A DNA stretch of 53,732 nt from Candidatus Anaeroferrophillacea bacterium. Its GTDB lineage: Bacteria; Desulfobacterota; Anaeroferrophillalia; Anaeroferrophillales; Anaeroferrophillaceae. The first letter of the stretch is position 1, and each line of letters begins with the position of its first letter. The notes under the pieces were generated by a model that was not told where the DNA came from, did not search any database, and saw nothing but the letters and a program-made list of their open reading frames with translations. Shown here in pieces: positions 1 to 8,514 of the stretch. A program made the position numbers and the translations under genes. The stretch is from positions 1 to 53,732 of the forward strand of contig JAFGAM010000077.1 of NCBI GenBank assembly GCA_016933675.1. The letters are read 5' to 3'.

Positions 1-252
1 CTGGCTTTTTGCCGGCTCACCCGACGGCGCCCGGGCCAGTGCCCTGCTGTATACGCTGGTGGAGACCGCCAAGCTCAACGGCCTGGATCCCTGCCGCTGC
101 ATCCGCTTCCTGCTGGAAAAGATTGTCGTTGCCAAAGAACGGGATGACTTACACAACCTCCTGCCGAACCGGGTCCGGAAGGAAGAGGTCGACCGCTTTT
201 TTCTTACCCGATAGCCGCTAGCAGCGCAAGGTGCTGTTTACTAACCGCTTAC
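1..252 (+). mobile_element. IS66-family insertion sequence, right end
   Basis: After the transposase stop, the sequence ends in ACCGCTTAC at 244-252. Read on the minus strand this is GTAAGCGGT, and GTAAGCG is the conserved tip of IS66-family terminal inverted repeats. The probable right inverted repeat is about 230-252. The next eight bases, CACGGGCA (253-260), would be one copy of the 8-bp target duplication expected for IS66. The left end is outside the window, so the duplication cannot be confirmed. Confidence 0.7.
2..214 (+). CDS. IS66 family transposase, C-terminal fragment (partial at window edge)
   Basis: The reading frame is open from base 2 and stops at 212-214, giving 70 residues with no start because the gene enters from outside the window. 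The peptide contains SPDGARASALLYTLVETAK followed by NGLDPCRCIRFLLEK. This matches the C-terminal end of IS66-type DDE transposases, where an S-P-x-G-A-x-A-S-A motif precedes an E-T-A-K-x-N-G-L-x-P segment. The stop lies 38 bases before a sequence that looks like the IS66 terminal repeat. Whether the rest of the element is intact cannot be seen. The catalytic DDE core lies outside the window. Confidence 0.85.
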   Translation, partial: WLFAGSPDGARASALLYTLVETAKLNGLDPCRCIRFLLEKIVVAKERDDLHNLLPNRVRKEEVDRFFLTR

Positions 253-278
253 CACGGGCAGCCATGATATTGATCTCT

Positions 279-298
279 CCGCGGTCAATTGACCGCGG
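279..298. repeat. 20-bp perfect palindrome
   Basis: CCGCGGTCAA followed directly by its reverse complement TTGACCGCGG gives a perfect 20-bp dyad with no spacer. It lies between the IS66 end and the promoter of the helicase gene. With no loop or T-tract it is unlikely to be a terminator. A protein-binding site or a recombination scar is possible. Confidence 0.6.
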
Positions 299-360
299 CC
301 CCATTGAAGCATCGGCTTGCCACTCTGCCGGAGTCGGTTTCCCCCGGACGGGGGTTCCTG

Positions 361-389
361 TTGACACGCCCGTCCGCTTCGGCTAGAGT
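361..389 (+). promoter_or_regulatory. sigma70-type promoter for the SNF2 gene
   Basis: TTGACA at 361-366 is followed after 17 bases by TAGAGT at 384-389. The -35 is perfect and the -10 matches TATAAT at four of six positions. A stem GCAATCG/CGATTGC (405-411 and 424-430) lies in the predicted leader, about 100 bases before the helicase start. Confidence 0.5.
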
Positions 390-494
390 CGTGTCGTTAT
401 ATCGGCAATCGTTTCGTTCCCCGCGATTGCACGGCCACGGCGCCGAACGCATCTGGAACACCCCGCTGGAATACTCCGTCAATCCAACCCGTGG

Positions 495-3400
495 ATGTCG
501 ATACGTACCATGCATGAAGTTTTTCAAGCCCTGCGGACGGAAGATATCCTTGCTGCCTGCGGCGCCGAAACCTTCCGGCGCGGCCGGAAATATTTTACTG
601 ACGGTCGGGTGCTGAGCTGTGACCTCGATAATCGGGGCTTTGTTGTCGCCACGGTCAGAGGGAGTTATAGCCAGCACTATTCACAGACCATCCTGGTGAC
701 TTTCAACCTGTTGGGTGATATCGAAATCAGAGGGCATTGTACCTGCCCGATGAATTATAACTGCAAGCACGTTGCCGCCGTCCTGATCGAGGTGACGGAG
801 AATATCCGCCGCTACGGTGTGGTTTCCACGGGCGCAGAAAATGCCGCCGGGCCCGGCTCGACGCCGGCGAAGGATGTTCTTGCTGACTGGATGGAATGGG
901 CCCGCCGGCGGCTGCTGCCGGAAAACGAAGTCGATTACGACGACGAGTACGAACGGTCTTCAAACAGCGCGTTGCTGTACCTCCTTCACCCTCCGGAGGA
1001 CTCGCCCCTGGGATGCTGGCACTGTGTCACGGCCCGCAGCCGGCGGCTGAAAAAGGGCGGCTGGGGCAAGCCGATTTCGTACGATGCCACCAACCTGACC
1101 GAAGGCTATCATGCCCCACCCGGCTGGATCGAGCGTGAGGATGTCCTGATTGCCAATCTCATCCAGATGCTGACCCGGCTTTCCGGAATCTACGAGATCT
1201 CCGGCGACGTGGGATTGGTGGTGTTGCGCCGGATGATGGCTCTGGGGCGCTGTTTCTACCGGCAACCGGACGCACCGTTGACGCCGGGACCGGAGCGTGG
1301 CGTTACCCCGACATGGGAATCGGACGAGGCCGACAACATCTGCCTGCGCCTGCATTTCGACGGTGTGCCGGATGATCGCCGGTTGCGCGTACTGCCTACC
1401 GAACCGGCGGTCTGGCTCGATCCGGAGCGGGCCGAGCTGGGTCTGATCCGGGATATGCCTGCCGGCGCAATGCTCGATGTGCTGCAGTATATGCCGCCGG
1501 TGTCCCCGGAGCGGGTGGCGGAGGTGAGCCTGTTTCTGCGCGGAGTGACACCGGCATCCGGCCTGGTGCTGCCGTTGCCGGAGGAAGTCGAGGCCCGGGC
1601 GGCCGCCGTCGGACCGGTGCCGCGCCTGAAATTGCTGCGGATCAAAGATGCCGATGGTGATCTTGAGCCCCTGGCCCGGCCGTCTTTTTTCTACGCCCCG
1701 GTTGAATGCCGTCCGCATCCTTCCATGGCGGGCGCCGGGGTGCCCCGCCGTCCGGAAAGATTGCTGCCGGTCTCTGGTCCCGGCGCCGTTTCGTCGGCCG
1801 AATCCCTGGTCAGGCAAGACGGTGAATGCTGGCGGGTGGTCCGGGACGAAGCGGCCGAGGCGGCCTGGCTGCATGAGTTGCATGATTGTGGCCTGCGCAA
1901 TGCCAGGAACGCTGGGTTTGCCGCCGCGGAAACATACGATCTGCTTTTTCCCGGGGCGACGCCGGACATTGTTGTTTTCGCCTGGATGGGGTTTCTCGAC
2001 CGGCTTCCCGAGTTGACCGCCCGCGGCTGGGAGATCGTTGTCGACGACAGCTTCGAAATGAACTTTGTCCCGCCGGACCGGATCGATGTCCGGCTCGATG
2101 ACGCCGGGGGCGGTGACTGGTTCGATCTCGGTGTCGACCTCGAGTTCGAGGGCCGCCGGATTGCGTTGCTGCCCCTCCTGGTGCGCTGGCTCGAATCCGC
2201 CGGGGCCGATGTGCTGGCGGGCGCGGTGCCCCCGTCAGTCGGTGACATGCTGATCCAGGTGGATAACGGCCATTGGCTGCGTTGTCCGGCGCGGCTGTTG
2301 CAGCCGGTGTACGAAACCCTGGTGGAGCTGTTCGACGAGCCGCGGCTGTCGGCTACCGGGGCACTGCAACTGGCGCGTACCCAGGTCTGCCGGCTGGCAC
2401 AGCTCGATGACGGGTTGACATCGGTCGGGGCCGGTAAACCACACTGGCACGGCGGTGAGGAACTGCGGGAACTGGCGGGGAAACTGGCGAACTTTTCCGG
2501 TATCGCGGTGGTGGAGCCGCCGGCCGGCCTCGACGCGACCCTGCGGGATTACCAGCGCCGGGGCCTCGACTGGATGAATTTTCTGCGCGATTACGGCTTC
2601 AACGGCATCCTTGCCGACGACATGGGACTTGGCAAGACGATGCAGACGCTGGCGCATATCCTGCGCGAGAAGGAGGCCGGGCGGCTCGCGACACCGGCCC
2701 TGGTGGTGGCGCCCACCAGTGTGCTGGGGATCTGGCGGCGCGAGGCGGAGCGGTTCGCCGGCGGCCTGCGGACGGTGGTGCTGCACGGCCCGAAACGTAA
2801 TGAGTTGATGGAAAACGGCGGGCTGGACGACCGTGACCTGTTGATCACCAGCTACGCCCTGCTGCATCGCGACCGCGAATATCATGCCGGGCGTCGTTAC
2901 CATCTGCTGATCCTCGACGAGGCCCAGGCGATCAAGAATCCCGCCGCTAAAGCCGCCCGGGCCGCCGGTCTCGTGCCTGCCGATCAGCGGCTCTGCCTCA
3001 CCGGTACCCCGGTGGAGAACCATCTCGGTGAGTTGTGGTCGCTGTTCAATTTTCTCATGCCCGGATTCCTCGGTACCGAAAAGCATTTTCGCCATATCTT
3101 CCGCCGTCCCATCGAACAGCACGGCAGCGATGAGCGTCGGCGTGCGCTCAAAGAGCGCCTGCGGCCCTTCGTCATGCGTCGGGAGAAGGCGGCGGTGGCG
3201 GCGGAGCTGCCGCCGAAGACGGTGGTGATTCAGCCGGTGGAGCTCACCGGCGCCCAGGCGCGGCTGTACGAGACCGTGCGCAGCGCCATGTCCGCCAGGG
3301 TGCGGGAGTTGCTGGCGGAAAAGGGGCTTATCCACAGCCGTATCGAGATTCTCGATGCCCTGTTGAAGCTGCGTCAGACCTGCTGTGATCCGCGGTTGGT

Positions 3401-3941
3401 CAAACTGGAGAGCGCCCGCGGGGTGAAGGGCTCGGCGAAGCTCGAGGCGCTGCTGGAGATGGTGGCGCAGCTGGTGGAGGAGGGACGGCGGATACTGCTG
3501 TTTTCGCAGTTCACTTCGATGTTGCAGCTCATCGAGGCGGAACTGAAGCCGCGCGGTATCGAGTGGGTGAAGCTCACCGGGCAGACGCGCAAGCGCCAGG
3601 AGGTCATCGATGCCTTCCAGGACGGGAAGGTGCCGTTGTTTCTCATCAGCTTGAAGGCCGGTGGTTTCGGCCTCAATCTCACCGCTGCCGATACCGTCAT
3701 CCACTACGATCCGTGGTGGAACCCGGCGGTGGAAAGCCAGGCCACCGACCGCGCCCACCGCATCGGCCAGGAGAAGCCGGTTTTTGTCTACAAGCTCATT
3801 GCCGCCAACACGGTTGAGGAGCGCATCGTGCAGTTGCAGGAGAAGAAGCGCCTGCTGGCCGACGGCGTCTACGGCGACGACCAGGAAGCCGAACTCGCCG
3901 CCCTTACCGCCGATGACCTGCTGGGTCTGCTGGCAGGGTAG
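495..3941 (+). CDS. SWIM zinc finger SNF2-family DEAD/DEAH helicase
   Basis: This 1148-residue protein is a full-length bacterial SNF2/HepA-type ATPase. Near residues 82-97 the segment CTCPMNYNCKHVAAVL is a SWIM zinc finger (CxC...CxH), a presumed nucleic-acid or protein-binding module. The motor follows: Walker A DDMGLGKT near 707-715, a DEAQ box (LILDEAQAIKN) near 804-814, LTGTPVENHLGELWSLFNFL, and a C-terminal helicase domain with LFSQFTSML near 1002 and DRAHRIGQ near 1083. Such proteins translocate on duplex DNA and remodel protein-DNA complexes; the target here is unknown. An in-frame ATG at 510 is an alternative start, and neither start has a clear Shine-Dalgarno sequence. The gene lies just downstream of the IS66 end and has its own promoter. 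Confidence 0.92.
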   Translation: MSIRTMHEVFQALRTEDILAACGAETFRRGRKYFTDGRVLSCDLDNRGFVVATVRGSYSQHYSQTILVTFNLLGDIEIRGHCTCPMNYNCKHVAAVLIEVTENIRRYGVVSTGAENAAGPGSTPAKDVLADWMEWARRRLLPENEVDYDDEYERSSNSALLYLLHPPEDSPLGCWHCVTARSRRLKKGGWGKPISYDATNLTEGYHAPPGWIEREDVLIANLIQMLTRLSGIYEISGDVGLVVLRRMMALGRCFYRQPDAPLTPGPERGVTPTWESDEADNICLRLHFDGVPDDRRLRVLPTEPAVWLDPERAELGLIRDMPAGAMLDVLQYMPPVSPERVAEVSLFLRGVTPASGLVLPLPEEVEARAAAVGPVPRLKLLRIKDADGDLEPLARPSFFYAPVECRPHPSMAGAGVPRRPERLLPVSGPGAVSSAESLVRQDGECWRVVRDEAAEAAWLHELHDCGLRNARNAGFAAAETYDLLFPGATPDIVVFAWMGFLDRLPELTARGWEIVVDDSFEMNFVPPDRIDVRLDDAGGGDWFDLGVDLEFEGRRIALLPLLVRWLESAGADVLAGAVPPSVGDMLIQVDNGHWLRCPARLLQPVYETLVELFDEPRLSATGALQLARTQVCRLAQLDDGLTSVGAGKPHWHGGEELRELAGKLANFSGIAVVEPPAGLDATLRDYQRRGLDWMNFLRDYGFNGILADDMGLGKTMQTLAHILREKEAGRLATPALVVAPTSVLGIWRREAERFAGGLRTVVLHGPKRNELMENGGLDDRDLLITSYALLHRDREYHAGRRYHLLILDEAQAIKNPAAKAARAAGLVPADQRLCLTGTPVENHLGELWSLFNFLMPGFLGTEKHFRHIFRRPIEQHGSDERRRALKERLRPFVMRREKAAVAAELPPKTVVIQPVELTGAQARLYETVRSAMSARVRELLAEKGLIHSRIEILDALLKLRQTCCDPRLVKLESARGVKGSAKLEALLEMVAQLVEEGRRILLFSQFTSMLQLIEAELKPRGIEWVKLTGQTRKRQEVIDAFQDGKVPLFLISLKAGGFGLNLTAADTVIHYDPWWNPAVESQATDRAHRIGQEKPVFVYKLIAANTVEERIVQLQEKKRLLADGVYGDDQEAELAALTADDLLGLLAG

Positions 3942-3979
3942 GGACGCTCTTTTGCGGTAAAATTATCATTCCTCTCGAC

Positions 3980-4010
3980 CTGTGGGAGCGGTCGCCGCCG
4001 GTTCCGCGAC
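3980..4010. repeat. REP-like element (TGTGGGAGCGG type)
   Basis: TGTGGGAGCGGTCGCCGCC followed by GGTTCCGCGAC resembles the short palindromic REP sequences with a GTGGGAGCGG head that are scattered between genes in many GC-rich proteobacteria. It lies between the helicase and hot-dog genes. Only one clear copy was seen here, so the assignment rests on resemblance. Confidence 0.35.
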
Positions 4011-4100
4011 TTGTTTCATCAACAACTTTCCGGCGTCCGGGTGATATTGTTTTTTCCGGTGTTTATGGGGGGTGCTGTTTTGCGAAAGGATAGAAAGATT

Positions 4101-5138
4101 ATGCACGAGGCGGTGTTGCCGACCGTTCCTTTTACGATTGCGGGCCACGACGCCTGCCTCTTCTGCCGGCGGCAATTCGCCTGGGCGGGGGTGCGGGAGA
4201 TGGGAGAAAACGGTGCGACCGGCGGGTTGGCGGCCGACATCGACATGGAACTGCGCCACGAAGGCTGGCTTGATATGCCCCACGGCGGCGTGAGTATCGC
4301 CGCGACGATGGAGATGGTCGACCTGTTGTGGCAGCGCCGGTGCGGCCGGCGGATGCCCTATCCCCACGCGGTGGCCTTTCGTTTTGCCGATGCCTGCCGG
4401 ATCGGCGACCGGCTGGTGGTGTCCGCGGTGGCGGATGGAAAAGACCGGGAAACAATTGAGGTGCGCCTGGCGCGGCCGGAAAGCGACGGCAAGGTATATC
4501 TCCAGGGCCGGGCACGGCCGGCGGGGAATAGCGGCGGCGCGGCGCGGCCGGCGGTGCCGGAGCTTCCCGATCTGCCGGTGGTGGCGGAACTGTTGCGGGA
4601 AGCCGATATCACCGCCCTGCCGGTCTATGACAACTGCCTGGTGTGCGGGGTACACCGTCACGCGCCCGGTCTGCGGCGCCGGTTTTTCAACGCCGGGTTT
4701 CGCGGCCGCAGATGGATCATCGCGCAACTGGGGCTGGAAGCGGTGGATGCCGGCATTGTCGCCGAATTTCGCCAGGATGCCGATACCCTCCACCCCGGCG
4801 CTCTCGGGGCGATTCTCGACGAAATCTGCGGCTGGTCCGGCTACATTGCGCCACAGCCGCTGTACGGTTACACTGTGCGTTTCGGCCTCGAAATCCGTCG
4901 GCCGGTGAGCGTCGATGAGCGGCTGGTCTTCATTGCCGATGAACCCCGCGGAGTGACCCGGCGTTTCTACGATGCCCGCGGCGCGGTGCTGGTGCTTGGC
5001 CCCGGGCGGGAGCCGGAGATTGTCGCTGTGGCCGCCGGCAAGTGGCTGGTGGTGCCGGAGCTCAACGGCCAATTGGACGACTACCAGATTGCCGAGGATC
5101 TGGCGGCGGTGACGTTTCCGCGGCCGGCGTGGCGGTAG
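4101..5138 (+). CDS. Tandem hot-dog domain protein (putative acyl-CoA thioesterase/dehydratase)
   Basis: The protein has 345 residues from the chosen ATG, which follows GAAAGG by 11 bases. An upstream in-frame ATG at 4011 has no ribosome site. Two hot-dog units are apparent. The first has MPHGGVSIAATMEMVDL, like the HGG helix of PaaI/FcoT-type thioesterases. The second has LHPGALGAILDEICGW, with proline-glycine in place of the second part of an HGG motif. Between them lies YDNCLVCGVHRHAPGL, which resembles the C-x-x-C-G...N-P-x-G-L segment at the front of THEM4/PaaI-type hot-dog domains. The substrate is unknown; other acyl-CoA-handling hot-dog genes occur in the window. It is convergent with the QueG-like gene. 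Confidence 0.7.
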   Translation: MHEAVLPTVPFTIAGHDACLFCRRQFAWAGVREMGENGATGGLAADIDMELRHEGWLDMPHGGVSIAATMEMVDLLWQRRCGRRMPYPHAVAFRFADACRIGDRLVVSAVADGKDRETIEVRLARPESDGKVYLQGRARPAGNSGGAARPAVPELPDLPVVAELLREADITALPVYDNCLVCGVHRHAPGLRRRFFNAGFRGRRWIIAQLGLEAVDAGIVAEFRQDADTLHPGALGAILDEICGWSGYIAPQPLYGYTVRFGLEIRRPVSVDERLVFIADEPRGVTRRFYDARGAVLVLGPGREPEIVAVAAGKWLVVPELNGQLDDYQIAEDLAAVTFPRPAWR

Positions 5139-5204
5139 CGGAAGGCGCTTCCTGGTTTCTTGGGGTGGCGGGTAGTTTGCCGTCGTTGCCGCGACCGGAA
5201 TGGC

Positions 5205-5282
5205 GGTGGCGCCTGTCTGCGGGCATACGCACAGGCGGGCTACGAACAGGATGGACTTGTTGCGAAGCCATCGGTATTGACC
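5205..5282. repeat. Interspersed repeat family D, copy 1
   Basis: This copy contains the stem CGCCTGT...ACAGGCG around GCGGGCATACGC and ends in TTGTTGCGAAGCCATC. Nearly the same architecture recurs at 40010-40076, and a shorter version of the end lies near 49012. It sits between two convergent genes, a position where such hairpins could help stop transcription in both directions. The boundaries are approximate. Confidence 0.55.
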
Positions 5283-5307
5283 ATCTGCGTCGGGGAAGTA
5301 CTTGTTT

Positions 5308-6095
5308 TTACGGCAATCCCACCGGACAGACCAGCTCGCACGTTCTGCAGTACCTGATGATTGGCGGTTGGGCGTCGGCGGTGCGGCGGGCGGCGGCCTC
5401 GTCCAGTTCCATGCGGGTGTTGCAGGTGTCGCGGTCGTAGGTGCCGTCCCGCGCCGGCAGGAGAGTGGTGATGTCGCTGACCGCCATGCAGGCCGGCGCC
5501 GGCCCGTCCATGGCCTGGGCCGGGCACGCCGCCCGGCAATCTACCTCGCAGGTGGCACAGGGGTTGAAATCAAGCGGTCCGCCGGGTTCCAGGTCAGTTT
5601 CCAGCAACAGCGCCCGGAGGCGGACGCGGGGACCGAGTGACGGGGTCACCAGCAGGTTGTTGCGCCCGATGCATCCCAGTCCCGCCAGTACCGCCGCATC
5701 CTTCAGAAACGCTCCCCCCTTTTCGACATAATAATGCAGTGCCCGGGTGGCGATTTCCAGTTCGGTTTCAATATCCCGCCGGGTTTGCCGGGCGATTTCC
5801 ATCAGTCTCCGGTTGCCGGGGGGCCGCCGTTACCGTCCCACCAGTCGAGTTCCGGTTGCTTCCGGGGGTGGGACAGGGCGATGACGAGTACCGCGCGCGC
5901 GGCTGCGGGCCAGTCGAACAGCCGCTCCGGCGGGATGGCCGTACCATCGTTCACGGTGCCGACGCCCTGGTAATCATCCAGGAGCGGGTAGACCAGGTGC
6001 GAGGGGGAGCGACGCAGAACGCCGGGGTCGGCGATGCCGGCGAGATCGGCACCGTTGGCGCGGGCGATGGCGATGATACGTGATTTGATATCCAT
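5308..6095 (-). pseudogene. QueG-like 4Fe-4S protein (epoxyqueuosine reductase family), split by one frameshift
   Basis: Two adjacent minus-strand frames together make one protein of about 262 residues. The 5' part (5802-6095) starts MDIKSRIIAIARANGADLAG and contains HPRKQPELDWWDG, typical of the N-terminal domain of QueG-like proteins. The 3' part (5308-5802) has GCIGRNNLL and two ferredoxin-type clusters, CATCEVDCRAACP and CRTCELVCPVG. The frames join at a run of six C (six G on the plus strand, 5818-5823). One extra C would give PGNRRLMEI in frame, which fits the family's G-N-R-R-L sequence. As written, the first frame stops just after the run, with TGATG overlapping the second start. It is either a real frameshift or a homopolymer error. 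The family is shorter than true QueG, so queuosine synthesis is not certain. Confidence 0.7.
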
Positions 6096-6104
6096 AACCG
6101 CTCT

Positions 6105-6190
6105 TCACGGGAACGGTAAGAACGATGAGACGGTAACAACCGCCGGAACACGGCAAAACGGGATGGCACCGTGACGATTCCAGATGTGCG
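6105..6190 (+). repeat. Interspersed repeat family B, copy 1
   Basis: The element runs GGAACGGTAAGAACGAT ... GGTAACAACCG ... CGGCAAAACGGGATGGCACC. It aligns with 18897-18985 on the same strand and with 11560-11620 on the opposite strand. All three copies share a core of the form CGGCAAAACGGGATGGCA or GCCGAAANGGGATGGCA, next to GTAAC-rich sequence. It occupies the intergenic region between the QueG-like gene and the TRAP permease. I see no gene in 6096-6372. Confidence 0.5.
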
Positions 6191-6372
6191 GCGCTTCCCT
6201 ACCGGAGAATGGCGCATACGGAAGTACGTCGAATGGTGCAGCGGGGCAATGCTTGGTTGGCGTTTGATTGTTTCCCAGCATACCGGTGGCAAGCCCGGGG
6301 GTCAAGGGAACGTACGGCAGGATGGGCCGGCGTTGTGCCGGCGAGGGGTCATCAGCAGTCGGGAGGTAACGG

Positions 6373-8277
6373 TCAGGAGGCCGCTGCCGACCGGCGCCCA
6401 CGCAGGGCCTGAGAGGCCAGGACCACGGCCAGCAGGGCGGCGCCGGCGATGTCGGTCCAGATACCCGGTTTGATCAGACCGATGGCGGCGCCCAGCAGCA
6501 GCAGGCGTTCGAACGCGACGGCCTGCCGGAGGAGCCAGCCGACCACGGCTCCCGCCAGGGCGACGACGCCGGCCGTCGAGGTGATGACTGCCAGGGCGAT
6601 TTTGGCCGGTGTCCCGACCAGCAGCAGGCTCGGGGCGAAGACGAACATGTAGGGGACGATGAACGCCGCCAGGCCCAGGCGGCAGGCGGTGACCGCGGTT
6701 TTCAGCGGGTCGGCGCCGGAGATGCCGGCGGCGGCGTAGGCGGCGAGGGCCACCGGCGGGGTGATGGCCGAGATGATGGCGAAGTAGAAGATGAAGAAGT
6801 GTGCCGCCAGGGGGTTGACGCCGAAGTTCTGGGTCAGCACCGGGACGGTCAGGGATACCTGGATGATGTAGGCGGCGACGGTGGGCAGTCCCATGCCGAG
6901 AATCAGCGAGGTGATCATGGTGAGCACCAGGGTGATGATCAGGCTGCCTTGGGAGATCATCAGGATGATGGAATTGAAACGCATGCCGAGCCCGGTAAGG
7001 GTGAGGACGCCGATGATGATCCCGGCGGTGGCGCAGGCGATGGCCACCTGTACCGCGCCTTTGGCGCCGCTTTCCAGGGCGGTGAGGATCCGCCGCGGTC
7101 CCAGGCGGGTGTTCCGGCGGCAGAAACTCACCAGGATCGTCGTGACGATAGCCCACAGTCCGGCGCGCATGGGACTCTGGCCCTGTACCAGCAGGTAGAC
7201 CAGAATCCCCACCGGGACGACGAACTGGACCCCGTAGATGAGCGTATTCCGCACCCGCGGCAGCTCATCCGCGGGCATGCCCGTAAGGCCGATGCGCAGC
7301 GCCTCGAAATGCACGATACTGAAGGCGCTGAAGTAGTAGAGCATGGCTGGGATGGCCGCCGCCGCGGCCACTTCAATGTAAGGCATACCGATGAATTCGG
7401 CGATGATAAAGGCCGCGGCGCCCATGATCGGCGGCATGAACTGGCCGCCGGAGGAGGCCACCGATTCCACCGCCCCGGCGAAGCGACTGCCGTAGCCGAG
7501 GCGTTTCATCAGCGGGATGGTGAAGGTGCCGGTGGTGACCACGTTAGCCACTGCGGAACCCGACAACATGCCCATGAAGCCCGAGGCGATGATCGCCGCC
7601 TTGGCGGGGCCGCCGCGGGATGTACCGAATAGCCCCAGGGCCAGGTCGATGAAAAAATCGCCGCCTTTCGACTGCTCCAGAAAGGCGGCGAAGATGATGA
7701 ACATGACGATGAAGGTTGCTGAAACTCCCGCCGGAATGCCCCAGATCCCCTCGGTGGTGTAGAAAATGTGATCTATCGCCCACATGATGGAAAAGCCCTG
7801 GTGGCTGAGGATGCCGGGCAGGGCCGGTCCGATAAAGACGTAGAGGAGAAAGACGACGGCGATCAGCGGCAGCGCCGCGCCCATGCTCCGCCGTGCCGCC
7901 TCCAGCAGCAGCAGGATGCCGCCGCCGCCGGCGATCACCTGCCACCGGGTCAGGGGCGTAACATAGGCGTAGCGCGAGGCGATGTCACTGGCGTCGGCCA
8001 TGACCCCGCCAACGGTGGCGAGGACGAGGCCGATGATGATCCAGTCGTACCACGGCGGCAGGGCGGTGCGCTTCTGCCGCCCCGGGGTGATGAGCAGGAA
8101 GACGAGAAGCATCGCGAAGCAGACGTGGGTGCTGCGCTGCAGGATGGACTCGAAGATCCCGAAGATCCCGGTATAGATGTGGAAGGCGGCCATACCCCAG
8201 GCCGTGACGCGGACCAGCACCGTGTGCGTCGTTGTGGTCCGGGGCTTTTTCATGACCGGATGGTTGTCAGTGTCCAT
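6373..8277 (-). CDS. TRAP transporter fused permease (TAXI type)
   Basis: The 634-residue inner-membrane protein combines the small (DctQ-like) and large (DctM-like) permease parts of a TRAP transporter in one chain, as usual for TAXI systems. Hydrophobic helices run through most of its length. Family segments include GGGILLLLEAARRSMGAALP, SVASSGGQFMPPIMGAAAF and ALAAYAAAGISGADP. TRAP systems are secondary, Na+-driven importers fed by a periplasmic binding protein, here encoded just upstream. An in-frame ATG at 8337 would add 20 hydrophilic residues. I prefer 8277, which follows GAAGAGAG. The adjacent 2-oxoacid oxidoreductase genes suggest an organic-acid substrate. Confidence 0.92.
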   Translation of the reverse strand: MDTDNHPVMKKPRTTTTHTVLVRVTAWGMAAFHIYTGIFGIFESILQRSTHVCFAMLLVFLLITPGRQKRTALPPWYDWIIIGLVLATVGGVMADASDIASRYAYVTPLTRWQVIAGGGGILLLLEAARRSMGAALPLIAVVFLLYVFIGPALPGILSHQGFSIMWAIDHIFYTTEGIWGIPAGVSATFIVMFIIFAAFLEQSKGGDFFIDLALGLFGTSRGGPAKAAIIASGFMGMLSGSAVANVVTTGTFTIPLMKRLGYGSRFAGAVESVASSGGQFMPPIMGAAAFIIAEFIGMPYIEVAAAAAIPAMLYYFSAFSIVHFEALRIGLTGMPADELPRVRNTLIYGVQFVVPVGILVYLLVQGQSPMRAGLWAIVTTILVSFCRRNTRLGPRRILTALESGAKGAVQVAIACATAGIIIGVLTLTGLGMRFNSIILMISQGSLIITLVLTMITSLILGMGLPTVAAYIIQVSLTVPVLTQNFGVNPLAAHFFIFYFAIISAITPPVALAAYAAAGISGADPLKTAVTACRLGLAAFIVPYMFVFAPSLLLVGTPAKIALAVITSTAGVVALAGAVVGWLLRQAVAFERLLLLGAAIGLIKPGIWTDIAGAALLAVVLASQALRGRRSAAAS

Positions 8278-8514
8278 GCTCTCTTCGCTGTTTTGCCCGT
8301 CGGTAGAATGTGTGTCGAAATGCGCGCCGCATCGCACCTCTTTCGCCCGCTGCGGACATGGGCGGGCGGAACCAGAAATTATGTTGCGCCGGATGGCGTT
8401 GCCCCCGCTGCGGATTCAAGGCGCGCAAAACCTGATGAACGAGGCGGTCGATGCCGACCGTTGAGAAAAGTCAGGTTGCCGCCGTGCGCCGCGGATGCGG
8501 CGGTGGCGAAGCCG

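Noticed and set aside
2235-3758. 507-residue minus-strand frame
   Set aside because: Antisense to the helicase core motifs of the SNF2 gene; composition is typical of a GC-rich shadow.
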